Assembly: GCA_037447655.1 (NCBI GenBank)
Contig: JBBHKE010000731.1
Coordinates: 1-62,000, forward strand
Reading direction: 5' to 3'
Length of the DNA: 62,000 bases
From: Zygnema cylindricum
Lineage: Eukaryota > Streptophyta > Zygnematophyceae > Zygnematales > Zygnemataceae
Shown here piece after piece: positions 1 through 12,699 of this stretch. The notes below the pieces were generated by a model. That model made no database searches. It was not told the DNA's origin and saw nothing but the letters and a program-made list of their open reading frames with translations. Positions within the stretch are counted from its first letter, which is position 1. Each line of letters starts with the position of its first letter. The position numbers and the translations under genes are program-made.

Positions 1-909
1 CGTCAGCTTGTTCAGACGACTGGCTCAAGCTATCTTCTGAAACCGTACGGATTGGAGCCATGAAAAAAACCGTACAAAAAATAGCAGCCAGCAGGACGAC
101 ACGTGGCAATGCCATGACTGCTCGAGAAAAGAGAGGGGGAGAAAGAGAAGGCGCGGAGGAAGAGAGAGGGAGAGTCGAGAAGAGAGACAGCAGCCGAAAC
201 CCTAAAAAAGCTGATGATGAGGATTTGGACGGAGTGCTATTTATCTTTCGACGGGATGCTGACTGAACGACGCCGACCATATTTTATTGCCACGTGTATA
301 TTAGCGGCACCAATTGGGAGCGAGCACTCGGTCCACCGCGGACCACCGTCTTAAATGAGCCACCGACATTTTGCCAACCGAAAAGCTAAAACGCTACTTT
401 TTATTTGTGCATCCGGGCAGTAGTATCGGACGGTGTAAAACATCGGGTAGCAGGAAGTGAACGTTTCAATTGAAATGTTCGCCGCACGATATGCCACAGC
501 GGATTTTATATTGTCCACGTGGTCTATAACCTGTACGGCTCGTACAGTTTCTGCACAATTATTGAGTCCGACTGTCCGGCTGCAGAGGATCAAATTGCCA
601 AATGCCAATAAAGCAACTTATTATCCAATGAAAGCCATTTTGTCAATATTTTTGTTTGACTTCTAATCTCTAAAGGCGAATCCACGGCCAAGAATGAAGA
701 AAACGACAATGGACTTGTCAGCAGGCAATTTGTCATAGATTTGAATCACATTGTCGTTATATAATTCGATAAGATATTTGCTGACGCGTTCAGCACATTC
801 CTTCCATCGCTGACGCCTTTAAATGAGATTCAGCATCTGATAGTCGTCCAGATTAAACACTAGACGGTGGAGATGCATCGTGTTGACGTTTTTTTTAAGT
901 GACACCTTA
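1..909. other. Gene-free stretch, nothing recognised
   Basis: No convincing exon, splice pattern or known repeat end is visible. Bases 120-200 are purine-rich (GAGA-like), which creates a short open frame of low-complexity Arg/Glu/Lys that I do not treat as a gene. Confidence 0.5.
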
Positions 910-1870
910 GGGTGTGTGCCCATGTGTTCAAGTAACGGTTTTTTCCCGTCGTTTTCGAACAAAAAATGGGACTTGCAACGAGAATATCTTACGCCGTACG
1001 AAAAATGGTCAAGAACCAAAGTACATTTTGCGTCATCTTGGAACATTGGATGGTACATTAATTTGATGTTATTATCCATCGCGACCCACTTCCACGTCAC
1101 GCCAGCTCATCTTCACACTTGTACTGGAATCAAATCGCGACCTGATTTTAATTAAAATAATACCCTATTGACGAATAGAAAACCGGTATTGCACGTGTGA
1201 CAAATCTTCGAAAAGATTCGAACGAAGTAAAATACACGCTATTTTTTCCCTGCTCGTCACGCGCATGTACATACGAAAATGATAAGCATGTACGAAAAAA
1301 AATCGTTCGGGTCTCGTACCTCCACTTTCATTCATGGGTCCTTAGCAAAAGTTTACGTCGTCCTGGTCTATCTCCCTCTTTCTCACTCGACCGCTCCTCT
1401 TTCTTTCTTATTTAAATGAAATGCATCAATAATATTATCAAATGAAAATATATATATTTTTTTTATTTATTTTTTATGTTTTTGGTCTTAGACAATGGCA
1501 TATCGAATGATAAAAGATAAGAAAAAGAAATTGGGAATCCATGGCGGAAAATCTACATACCGATGAAGTCACAAGGTAGCATGACTTCGCTATGTCACAA
1601 AACCCTAAACATCTACAATGTCACAAAAACCTCGACGTCTACAACCGTCGCCGTTTTTGCAGACGTCACCAATTTTAAGAAGTTTCGTAGTCGTCTACAT
1701 TTCGTTTCGTACTCTGTCGCACATTTTGTAGACATCTACAACTGTCACATATTTTAAGTAATGAAGGTGCAAGTAACAATTGACATAGGAACACTTTGAA
1801 AAGTACACCTTAAAATCTGCGCTAAAATCCAAGTAGCATTTCAAAGTTTCGGTTACATGGGCACGCACCC
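910..1870 (+). mobile_element. PIF/Harbinger-like non-autonomous element, copy 1
   Basis: The ends are matching inverted repeats (GGGTGTGTGCCCATGT on the left; the right end reads GGGTGCGTGCCCATGT on the other strand). They are flanked on both sides by the trinucleotide TTA, as expected for PIF/Harbinger target duplications. The interior has no coding frame. Its centre holds several GTCTAC/GTCAC motifs (ACGTCTACAACCGTC and relatives, 1600-1750) that recur in every copy in the window. A telobox-like AACCCTAAAC lies near 1600. At 961 bp it is longer than most MITEs. The superfamily call rests only on the TTA duplication and the GGG-starting ends. Confidence 0.75.
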
Positions 1871-1975
1871 TTAAGCATGACCACAAAATTACAAACCAAA
1901 GAAAGGTGGAAATAGTGAAAATCCCAAATTAATTCGTACGCCACCCCCAATGATTCTACTTTACACTGTATAGTA

Positions 1976-2468
1976 CACCACCAATGGCTATAAGAGTAAA
2001 GGAATAAATAGCGTAAAAAAGAATAGTGTTATTAATGCTTATTAAGAAAAAAAAAAAAACATATATACTAATTAATCACTAACTCTAATTTGGGTTTTTT
2101 CGAATAATAAATGCCCGCCGTATTGATGTCTACATCAATATATGTATCCGTACAACATCTAACAATTCGTACGCCAAAATCTGAATATTCGAGTTTGCGT
2201 CTCTTTTTCCAGTGCACATTCACATGCGTGCGCAATTACATTAAATAACTTTTTGTACATTTGTATTTCAAAAAGTACATTTTGGTACGGAAAAAACTGT
2301 CCTTACACCACACTATAAACATTGCGGTGTACTTCCGTGCTTAACGCTAATTAAAAAAAGAGCCCTAAAAGGCGTAAAGGAAAAAATAGAATTATAAATT
2401 GTATTTCAGGTTTTGTTTTTTTAAGGGCACCGAATTAGCGTTATTTACTCTAATAGCGATTGGCGGTG
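1976..2468 (+). mobile_element. TA-target MITE, CACCG family, copy a
   Basis: The left end (CACCACCAATGGCTATAAGA) and the complement of the right end (CACCGCCAATCGCTATTAGA) form inverted repeats flanked by TA on both sides. The interior is AT-rich and non-coding. TA duplication suggests a Tc1/mariner-like superfamily, but this is inferred from the ends only. Confidence 0.7.
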
Positions 2469-2475
2469 TACATAG

Positions 2476-3058
2476 CACCTTGAATCGTTATTAGCGTTAA
2501 GAAATTATTAGTGTTAAAAAATAATTAGTGTTATTAACGCTAATTTGGATTTTTCAAAACTTCGAAAAAAATAATTTACTCTAATTGATCCATAACGTTG
2601 ATTTGGGTACAACGGATCTGCCATCAGGATCTTCACAGTACAATAGGTAAAAGTACAAAATTTGACAAATCGTACACCGTCGTGTCCTTTTACTCTAATT
2701 TATTCATAGCTCTAATTTTGGTTTTCTCTCGTATAATTAATACGCTATCAATATCTTTATACTAAAATAGGTACGATATCATTCTGTTTTTTATTTTGAG
2801 CGCAATTTTAGGTGTGATCGCGATTATTATAATCCATATTTCGTACTTTTCTACTTAACAAAGTACCATTTTGTAAAGACTGACACGTCCGTACACCACA
2901 CTATTCAACAAAATCATAAATTAAAATTATTAACGCTAATTCACCAGAACCTTAATTAACGTAAAAAAAAATTGTGTCATTAATTCTATTTCAGGTAAAA
3001 CCCTAAAAATTTGGGGGCGTCAATATAGAGTTCATAACGCTAATAACGATTTAGGGTG
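2476..3058 (+). mobile_element. TA-target MITE, CACCG family, copy b (short relative of the 28-34 kb element)
   Basis: The ends read CACCTTGAATCGTTATTAGC and, complemented, CACCCTAAATCGTTATTAGC. Internal sequence such as 'acgttgatttgggtac' and 'ccgtacaccacactattca' is shared with the two ends of the 5.8-kb element at 28139-33962, so this 583-bp copy looks like an internal-deletion relative of it. TA follows the right end. On the left one extra G separates TA from the repeat. There is no coding frame. Confidence 0.7.
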
Positions 3059-3276
3059 TAGTTTCCAGTTTTTTACTACTGTATCTGGTGAATCTCGAAC
3101 GTCCATGGTATAGGGCGGACACACATGCTCTTTATCTTAAGGGCATTAAATTAGTTTGCGATTTGCTGCTAAATGTACGTCACATGACGTCATTTTTGCT
3201 GACGTCGGGACTCCGCAGCTCTGCCAAAGCTAATGAAAATTGGAGTCAAAATTCAATGTAAATTTGTGACGTGTAA

Positions 3277-4219
3277 AGGCACTTTCCCATGTGATAAAGT
3301 TATGGTATGATTTCTGTCGTTTTCCTCCAAAACTTAGCCCCCAACGAGTAAATCCGCATTCGTACCAAAAAAGTGAAATCACCACAATACAATTTGCGTT
3401 ACTTTGAAACTTTAAATGTAATGCAGTTTGTCGTCTAGCTCGTTTCGACCCACTTTCACGTCCATCCAGCTCGTCTTCAAACTTCAACTCAACTCATCTC
3501 GCAAGGTGATTTTAACAAAAGTTTCATGATGGAAAGGAATAGGTAAATGTTGTTGCACGGTCAGAGGTTTATGAAAACTTTTATGCGCGGAGTACAAATA
3601 AAAAAACCCACTACACGTTTACAGCATGTGCTGACTTTTTCCCGTGCGCTTTTTTCCATACATGGACCTTGGAGGGGTCTTGACCAATGTACGCCATTTC
3701 GCAAAAGCGAAGTCCATGAAAGCGCCTCTCTCTCTCTCTCTCCCTCTCCCACTACCACGTCTATCTCACAATTATTGCTATGAAAAACGACAATAATGGT
3801 ATCAAATGAAAGATCTCTAAAAACAATTTATTTTAACTATCTTTGGGCGTATTTTGATGGCAAGTAGAGTGAGAAAAGACTCACAAACAAAATCGGGAAA
3901 CTATGGCGGAAAGTTTTAGAAGTAGTGACGTCAACGCTATCATAATCGAGCGTGACGTCAAAATGTCACAAACCCTAAACATCTACAATGTCACAAGTAA
4001 CTAGACGTCTACAACCATCGCTATTTTGTAAACGTCATCAATTGTCATGAGTTTTGTAGTGGTCTACAACCGTCGCAAATTACACCCACGTCTACATCCG
4101 TCACAATCTAAAGTAACGATTTCACTTCTTTACATCGGAATGCTTTGAAAGTAGTACGTAAAATCTTTGCTAAAAAACAAAGTAACAAGACTAAGTTTTG
4201 GTTACATGGGAAAGTTCCC
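3277..4219 (+). mobile_element. PIF/Harbinger-like non-autonomous element, copy 3
   Basis: The left end reads AGGCACTTTCCCATGTGATA after TAA. The right end complement is GGGAACTTTCCCATGTAACC and runs into TA. Its interior matches the copy at 61106-62000, including the 'gtttgtcgtctagc' segment and the ACGTCTACAACC cluster near 4000, with AACCCTAAAC at about 3971. It directly abuts the next element, separated only by the shared TA at 4220-4221. Confidence 0.65.
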
Positions 4220-4221
4220 TA

Positions 4222-5133
4222 GGGCCGTATGCCCATGTAACCGAAACTTTAGAATGTTACTTGGATTTTAGCGCAAGTTTTCCGGTGTACTTTTCAAAGT
4301 GTTCCTATGTCAATCGTTACTTGGCCTTCGGCACTGTACTTAAAAAAATGTTCGACAGAGTACGAAACGAAATGTAGACGACTACGAAACTTACTAAAAT
4401 TGGTGACGTCCACGAAAACGGCGACGGTTGTAGACGTCGAGGTTTTTGTGACATTGTAGATGTTTAGGGTTTTGTGACAAAGCGAAGTCATGCTACCTTG
4501 TGATGTCATCAATACGTATTTTCCGCCATGGATTCCCGATTTCTTTTTCTTAATTTTTATCATTCGATATGCCATCAAAGTAAAACCAAAAATATAAAAA
4601 AAAGAAAAAGAAAATTATATGATACTATTATTGTTGCTTTTCAATTAGAGCAGAGAAAGAGGAGCAGTCGAGTGAGAAAGTGGGGGGAGAGACGAGGACG
4701 AGGTAAACATTTGCAAAGGACCCATGAATGAAAGTGGAGGTCCGAGACCCCAACGATTTTTTTTCCGTACATGCTTGTCATTTTCGCACTCACTTGCTCT
4801 TGACGAGCAAGAAAAAAATAGCGTGTACTCTCCCTCATGCAAAAAATTTCGAAGACGTTCACGCGTTCAATACCGTTTTGCTACTCGTCAATCGGATATC
4901 ATTTCTATTAAAATCACCTCCTGAGTTGATTTCAGTACACAGTGTGAAGATGAGCTGGAAGTGGGTTGAAAGGATAATAACGCCAAATTGGAGTACGCTC
5001 GAAGTTTCAAAAGGACGCGAAATGTACTTTGGTTTTGCATTTTTAGTACGGCGTAAGATTTTCTCGTTGCAAGTCCCATTTTCTGTGAAATCGACGGAGA
5101 AAAACCCTTACTTGAACACATGGTCACACGGCC
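4222..5133 (-). mobile_element. PIF/Harbinger-like non-autonomous element, copy 2 (inverted to copy 1)
   Basis: This copy is homologous to 910-1870 in reverse orientation. The ends are GGGCCGTATGCCCATGT and, complemented, GGCCGTGTGACCATGT. The GTCTAC cluster lies at about 4370-4450, and the telobox-like GTTTAGGGTT at about 4465. TAA follows the right end. The long open frame at 4728-5249 runs through repeat sequence and out past the element end, so it is not treated as a gene. Confidence 0.65.
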
Positions 5134-7907
5134 TAACAAACAACATCTTCACAATGTATCACACGAGAGTACTCGCGCTTCTCGTAACCAATATTCCACA
5201 GTCCACACCATTAGATATTAGGGTTGCAATTACGTCCCTACAACTCTAAACTTGGTAAAGTAACTTAGTAGCACACAATTAGAAAGACGTACAATTGTTT
5301 ATATATGCGCATTTCTCTGGTTACAACCAATAGTGTCTTCGTGCAATCTTCTCAAAGTACGTATTTCACCAAAATCAATTGTCCTCTCTTTCAAGCTCCA
5401 AAAGTACCAACGGCCCTCCACCAATTCCGGGTGCAGTTTCAGTTTATTTTTCCGTCATCTTGTATATATTTACAACCTGTGCTAAAACATAAGCCCATAG
5501 TTTTAGCTTTTCCCTGCGGTATAACTTTTTGTCACGTGATGTCAACTCCGGCTGAGGCACGTTTTCCACCAATCGTTACGAAGCAATTTTGATGTCTAGG
5601 ATGTTCCCCTATTTAAAAAACAATGCCAAGAAACGAATTGTATGTTTAAAAAAGGGCAGTTGTCAAACTATGACTGAGAATAAGAGTCAAGTAACGTGTT
5701 CTATGTTGTCACAATTTTGTCTTTTATCGTGGAACGCGTCGGGTGACGCGACAGAACAAAAACAGAACAAGATTATCAGTAGAAAAATATTTTCCTCGTA
5801 TTGAATCACACGAGAAAAAAAAATCAATATAAACCACCACTTCACTGTCACACGGTTCCTCGTCATCTATAAAAACAGAAATGGTTTCAAAAATATCTTT
5901 AATAAAAAAAAAGGGTGTTTTTTACAAACAACTCAGACATATGCACAGTTCTACAGATACGACCAAAAAAGTTTGACCTCATAACTTCTATAAAAATTTA
6001 CTTGACCATTTTCCAGCTTTTTTTTAAAATCTCTTATTGCCGAGCGTTACTTCATTCACATGAAAAAAAAAAACCCCAAACGTCGCCCTAAAAGAACTAA
6101 TTTAAGGCGTCCCAACCTTCAGTTCAATTCTCTCAATTCCTCTTCCTCCTCTCCTCTCCTCCTCTCCTCCCTCCTCTCCTCTTCTCTCCTCTCCTTTAGT
6201 CTCTTCTCCTCTCCTCTCTCGCTCTGTGAAAAAAAGATGCGTCAAGCTCCAGGATTCCCTGATCAAAAAAGTTGAGCACTGGCACACAAAAAAGGAAAAA
6301 AAAAAGAAAAAGTTGAAAAAAAAGCATCGTCGTTAAGAAAAAATGAGATCCAGGTCAATGGAATACTTGAATGATCAAAACCTAAACCTGAAAAAATTGT
6401 AATACCTATCAAAGTTAACCGCAATTTCTCGATAAGAAAAAAAATCTCTATTAGGTTTTAGAAAAGTACAGAAACTACAAAAACCAATTTACTCACAGAA
6501 TAAAGAATGAACCTTTTTGTCTCCCTCCATAAAATGTTAATAATTCCTCTTTTTAAAGGCTATAAAAAAAGGCTATGATCTACATGATGAGTTTTCCAGG
6601 GTTTTTCAGGCTAATTTTAGGGTTTTACAAACCCTAAAATCAGAACTACTTTCCACCGGAAATAGCGTAGATTGTATCATCATTTTCTATTTCTCTGTTA
6701 CCATTCCTATATAATACTTATGTTGGTATAACATTCCCTATTAAGTGCACATTCAATACTAGAGTACATATTGTACTAAACAAATTTGACCCAATCACCT
6801 TCAAAGACAAATACATAAAATACTCTTACTTTTAGTGTAAACCATACTAATGGCAACGAAAAATTGGGAACCTCCTCTGAAAGGTTTCCAGACAACCACA
6901 TAATTAGAGACGTTCCGAAAAATATGATCCATATTGGATACCGGGATCGAGAGGAAAAAGAAAGAAAAGAAGTTAACTATTGTGGAAAAATAATTTTACT
7001 CACCAGAGAATTAAAACGGTCGACGAATAAATTGCTGCAGAAAATAACGGTGTCTCTTGAATTCAGTGAAGGTTCCGTCGTTCTCAAAAGTAAGTATCAA
7101 AAGGAAGAAAAGAATCAAATGGGGGAATAATGATGGAGTAAATTGATGGAGTAAGTTGATGATGGAATTTGCAGAAAACTGATTTGTGTTTCAGAATCCA
7201 TGGATCAAGTCCCAAACAAAAGGTACACTTTCATCGGACAAAATAAGTTGCACTACTACTTTTCAATTTGCCTCCAATTCCCACTATTTGCAGTCTGAAC
7301 TCCCCAGAGAGAGTTGCATGTTGTATTCGATTGACATGTACTCCTCCCAACCAAACCGAGCAACTCTCTGTTTTTCCCTCCAGTTTTCTCATTTCAGTTT
7401 AGTAATTTAAAGGGCTTGTCAACTATGTTTTAGTCTTTTACCACATAGGAAGAGAGTTTTGTAGTCTTTCCCATCACCTGTTTGTCTCAAGGAAAGGGTT
7501 AACTTCCTCCACCATCTCGTTCGTCTAAAGAAGAGGGATAACTTAGTCTTTCCACCACCTGTTTCATCTAAAGGAGAAAGTTTTAGTCTTCCCACCATCT
7601 GGTTCGTCTAAAGAGGAGAGTTTTACAGTTGGTTTTGTCTCTGTAGATGTTGAAGCCGAGGGTCCAAAGCTCTCTGCTGGACAACTGTTCTCTCCATTTC
7701 CTGATCCCAACCCAATATTCCCATATTTCAGTTTCAGTCGTTAAATTTTAATATAACGACTATAAGATTTATCAAAGTGCATTAATATAACGCCTATAGA
7801 ATCCACCAAATTTTATGAATAAAACGTCGATAGGATTTATCGAAGTTTATAATTATAACACCCATAAGATTAATCTAAGTTTTATTTTCAGTCGTCGGGC
7901 TTCAATA
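5134..7907. other. Gene-free stretch with low-complexity and short tandem repeats
   Basis: A CT-rich tract lies at about 6125-6220. Degenerate repeats of about 45-60 bp containing CACCATCTGGTTCGTCTAAA-like units occupy about 7440-7640. AT-rich units of about 45 bp containing ATAACGCCTATAGAAT occupy about 7744-7880. One exon-like segment around 7020-7090 has plausible splice signals on both strands, so I could not assign it. Part of this stretch may be 3' untranslated region of the minus-strand gene ending at about 7908. Confidence 0.45.
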
Positions 7908-10900
7908 TCAATTGCAGGAAGACAGGCACAATGATTCAAAGGCCGTCTTCGTAACCTGAGTTAAGATTAGAACAAATTCCTACAATAATGACCAGATTAG
8001 CCTACATATAATGTTAAAATAAATAGTTGAACTTAAAACCTGAATTTAAAGTCTCGTAACTCAAAAAGTACCACACTCAGTTACTCTACTAGCTTTCATC
8101 TACTCTACCATGCCACGCATTTTTTTCATTTCTCACTTTTCCACAAATTCATTGATGGAAAATTGACAATATTTACCTTTTTTTTTTTTTTCTCACCTGA
8201 CAACTTAAGCAGACAATAGTTTTACTATAGGATCCAGATAAACTGCTTTGATAAACCGGCTCCGCGTCTTTAATACCGTTTTGTAAATGAGAGACACAAT
8301 AAGATTTTGGACAACTTCGACATGAAAATTTCGGCATGGCTTGACAATTCTTCTCTCCTCCCACTCCTACACACTGGTGTCGAGGACATGTCCACAATTG
8401 CCTGTTCAGAGGAGCCTGCACCAGTAAAAACCAAAACCGGCCACGGATTTAGATTGTACCACACTAAATTTAGACAGCATTCTTTTGCTTACATTTAATG
8501 CATCACAGAAAAAACAAAATTGGCAAGATACATGAGAAGACACAGAGAAAATACAGCAAAAAACATCGAAACCTGATTCACATTACTAACTCGAGCATCT
8601 ATTCCTCTATACGAATCGTAGCTCCCTATCCTCTCCACCAGACTGACCCAAAACTTATCAACCAGCGTATCCTCCTCACTAAAAACCGGGATGGGAAAAT
8701 GGAAAAACTGAAAATGGGGATTAATTAATTACACTTACAATTCCTGGGTTCAAGCATTGAATATGGCAGGCCTTCCAGCAGGGCTGAAGAGAAGCAATAT
8801 CTCCTCCAATCCCATTTTTACCCCATTGACAGGACACCATTTGACCGGCTGCAGTTTTGCAGATAAAACAAACGTCTTCCCAAACTCCCTGCTCGCGACA
8901 GGTGGCCTCACAAGCTGCCAGGTGGCGAAGATATTGCATATGTAAAACTCTCCTATAGACTCCAGGATTACTCGATAACCGGGCGGCTTCTAGTTCAGCA
9001 GCATCTCTGTAAAAAGTTACAAAGAAAAAGAACATTGTAACATAATAAGAAACACATAATAGATGAAAGTGGAATACAATAAGGAACAAGAAGACTGTGT
9101 AACCTTAAAGACCAAAAGTAGCTGTCGGCAATAAGGTACACAATCGATGACATCGACAAGAACATTCACTCCACCCATGATGCAGTTTTTTCGCTTCTCT
9201 CCCTCCCCTCCCTCCCCTCCCTCCCTCCCTCCCTCTCTCACTCTCTCCCTCTAGTCACCTAAGCCATTCGATATAAATTTGCCTTTCCATATCTTGGCAG
9301 TACCAATAGCAACAGTGCAATCTCACATAAAATGTAGAAATTCCAACAGCATTTTTCAAGAATACTGTATTCCACAACTATACTTTAACCCATACCTAAA
9401 TCCTACAATTTCCTAAATACTATGATCCACACTAGTTGTGACTAATATACAGATTCGGTTAAGGTACACTGTCAATCACTTTCACAAGTCTATGATACAT
9501 TTTACTGATAATTATTAAAACATATCATACAAAAATATGTACGATTTATATAAGAGTTCATAAGATTTACCCACAGCAGAGTAAGTAAACCTCACATATG
9601 TGATTCTCCCATCAGAATGAATAGTACTCATTCAGTCAATTTTTTGGACCCAAAATTACAAAACACTGTTTAACACTAATTAAAAAAGGGGGTCAGCGTA
9701 CCGCAATGTCCGTCAACTCTATATTGGTATTATTGGCTCTAACACTGAATTATTACATATATTTTACTGTATAGCAATGAATATTCTCGCAAACAGAGGA
9801 CAAATGTAAAACTTCAACAAAATCGCAAACTGGTGTCCCTCTACCAGGTCAGACTTCCCATCAAATGCCTTCGAAGTAACAATTAAGAAAAACCTTGCCC
9901 AAGTCAATTAAACTTGACAAGTGTTTGTAGGACCTTTGGTTTCAAGATTTAAAGAAGAGGCTCCCATTTTAAAAACCTCTCAGAACCTCAGCTTTGTCAT
10001 TCGGGCAAAAGAGGACACTAAGTCTTCCGACAATTTGCAGTCTTCTTGAAACAAAAGTACAGCCAATCACTAAAGCTTGAAAAACGGGAGAATATGTTTT
10101 ACTCTTGAATTGACGCCTGATCATCGTCTTCCACACTCTCCATATCCTCATCTTCCTCATCCCTGTCACCGTCACTCGATTCTCCACCTTTTTCTCTCTC
10201 TTGTCTGACCCCACTTGACTGTCTTTCAGTATTTTTCCGCAAGTAGTTTCCTAAAGGAGAAACTGAATCATCAAAATGACCAGATTCCTCGTCTTCGTCC
10301 AATATGTGTTTTTGTACAGTGGAGGCAAATTCCACTGGAGGGGCTAATAGTTCACTACACCACCCTGCCCTCCTATATCTGTCCCTCAGAGTGCTATGCC
10401 AGTGTCTCTTGATGGCCGTCGCACTTCTGCAAACCGGATTCACAGACGAGAAAATGGAAAAAAAAGAAAAACACGGCAATAAAAATCACAACAACACGAG
10501 GAAAAGGGAAAAATTAATGGAAGGTCGATAAACACCACAACAACACGTGGAAAATGGAATATCACGATGACAAATTGCATCTGCCATTTGACAGAAGCAA
10601 TGCTTGCTGCATGTAAAACAATTGCATGTTACAGAGCAAAAATGTGTGAAAACAATTGAATGTCACATAACAAAGTATTTAATAGTAGGCTAATATAATT
10701 TAATAGGCAATCAACAATTCAAACAGCTATTAATGGCCCATCAGGCAAAAAAACCAGACAGGATTGAAACCAAAAAAGAAAATTGGCACAGACAGTGGAT
10801 TATCTTTCAATGAGCAAGAGCTCAGGAGTACAATTTCCATAAGTGGAATTCCTGAAAATCAGATCTTTTCGATCTTCAAAGCATATTTCAAAAACGAGTC

Positions 10901-12695
10901 CACTGACATCATGAACAAATTTGTCCACTAAACAAATATTAATAACCCGCTTTGAATAACATCCACAGATTCAAATTTAAAACTGGTACTTCCAGCTAAA
11001 GAAATTTACTCATTAAAAACCACATAAGAAAATTTAGTGAGATCCAAAATTTCTGTGATCCAAAATTTTACCGTAAATGAAACTGTGACGTGTTACAAGC
11101 TTACCTTCCGGCAATAACCTTCTCGACAAGTTGCCACCTGTTACCATACACGTATCGAGCCACCAAAAGTGTTGCGTCCTCCTCCACTGTAAATGATCCG
11201 AGTTTGTCCCCAGTTTTGTCTTTAGCTGCTTCCTTAAGAAGGACATTTATCATCATCTCTTTCCAAGCTGTACTTTGCATATGTGGCCCCAACTTCTCCC
11301 GAAATCGTCGAATGAACTCAACTACTCAAAATTGGCAAATTTGTCACCCACCAAAGAGGAGAATTTGGAAAATCAGACGACAAAAATCAGATGCCTCTCA
11401 CCAAACCAGTAATTTTCTACGCTTTTTCTTTTTTTGGCCCTCCTCCCTTCCGTCCTTCCTTTTTTTTTTTCTCTTTTCTTTTTGGTTTAGATGTCTATCC
11501 GATCATGTGATGTTAAGGAAAAAATTAACAAACAGGCCCTACTCCCTTCCGTCCTTTCAGCCTTTCCATTTCCCCTCAATTCTTTTTTGCTCTTCACTTC
11601 CACTTTTTTTCATGTTTTTCCTCACCTCCTCTCTTATCTCACCACTCTCTTCCACCCCTTCTCCTCCCTTCTCCTCTCTCCCTTCTCCATTCCCCCATCT
11701 CTCTTTTCTTCCCCCATCTCTCTTCCCTTCCCTTCTCCCTCCCCCATCTCTCTTCCCTCCCCTTCTCCATTCCCCCATCTCTCTTTTCTTCCCCCATCTC
11801 TCTTCCCTTCCCTTCTCCCTCCCCCATCTCTCTTCCCTCCCCTTCTCCATTCCCCCATCTCTCTTTTCTTCCCCCATCTCTCTTCCCTTCCCTTCTCCCT
11901 TCCCCCATCTCTCTTCCCTCCCCTTCTCCATTCCCCCATCTCTCTTTTCTTCCCCCATCTCTCTTCCCTTCCCTTTTCCCTTCCCCCATCTCTTCTCCCT
12001 TCCTTTCTCCTTCCCTTCCTCTGCTTATAACGGCCAGTAGTTAAAAAAAAAGTCAAAACAAACACTGTCCTTTAATCCACATTTCATCTCAAACATCCAC
12101 ACTATAAAAAAAACAATAACAATCTATTCTTACCTGCCCTCCAAGCAGCTGGAAAGTCTTCCTCTTTTCCATAGTGACTATATATCTCAGCACCCGGATT
12201 GCCACCCTCTTTTTCCGCAGTCTCTCTCTCTCCCCTAAATCGTCCCCTATCTCTTGCCACATGATTTAGGCTTCCCAATCTTGAACCAGAAACTAACCCT
12301 AATCCTGTTCCAGAAGCCTTTCCGGGCTGCAAACCACCTTTTTTTTCCACACTATTTGAGGTATCAAACCCTAACTGTCTCCTTTCTTCTCCTGCATTTC
12401 CTTGCACGTGTGAGAATGACCTTTTTCCTTGTTTCCCGGGAGTTATTCTTGAGGCTGGTAATGAATCTGAGACTGAGGTTTGAGAATTTTGTTTTCCGGA
12501 AATATGAGCAAGGAGAGGAGCATGCCATTGTCCGTACAGTTCGGGTGGTACGGGTTTGGGTTGGTAGACAAAGGAGCCAAAATACGCCGATCCTGAGTCT
12601 TGAATATGACGAAGTTCGTCTAAAATTTGGTTGTAAAAAAGTACGTCTATGGAAGGCTCGGGAGGTCCGAGGCGTGTCTTCTTTTGTCGTTTCAT
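7908..12695 (-). CDS. Myb/SANT-like and PHD-type zinc finger nuclear protein, six exons
   Basis: Exons read on the minus strand are 12695-12134, 11321-11105, 10426-10103, 9006-8739, 8415-8197 and probably 7955-7908. All have GT-AG introns with matching phases, giving about 545 aa. Residues 1-187 are low-complexity. Residues 231-279 look like one Myb/SANT repeat (FTVEED, then W250 and W269 in KRHWHSTLRDRYRR), split by an intron after G259. An acidic run lies at about 340-362. Residues 414-472 hold a PHD-type ligand series: CFIC, C427, C444, H449-x2-C452, then WTCPRHQC. A second cysteine group follows (C481, C489, C492, C497). This suggests a chromatin-associated regulator in the nucleus. I could not name a family. 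The last exon, encoding 15 residues, is the least certain. The gene lies divergent to the glycosyltransferase gene at 13904. Confidence 0.72.
9190..9255. repeat. CCCTCC/CT microsatellite in intron 3 of the Myb-PHD gene
   Basis: A pyrimidine run built from CCCTCC and CT units lies inside the intron between 10103 and 9006. Confidence 0.8.
11540..12020. repeat. 80-bp polypyrimidine minisatellite in intron 1 of the Myb-PHD gene
   Basis: The marker CCTTCTCCATTCCCCCATCT recurs at 11681, 11761, 11841 and 11922, giving a period of 80-81 bp and about four units within a longer C/T-only tract. On the gene's own strand the tract is pure GA-rich. Open frames of 116-316 codons read here on both strands are products of the low complexity. 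A mirror-like homopurine tract this long could adopt triplex DNA, which is inference. Confidence 0.9.
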
Positions 12696-12699
12696 GGGA

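Noticed and set aside
4728-5249. 173-codon open frame
   Set aside because: It lies almost wholly within a Harbinger-like copy, runs past its end, and other copies do not keep the frame.
11090-12065. Open frames of 116-316 codons on both strands
   Set aside because: They come from a C/T-only minisatellite with no stops in several frames; the true gene uses this as intron 1.
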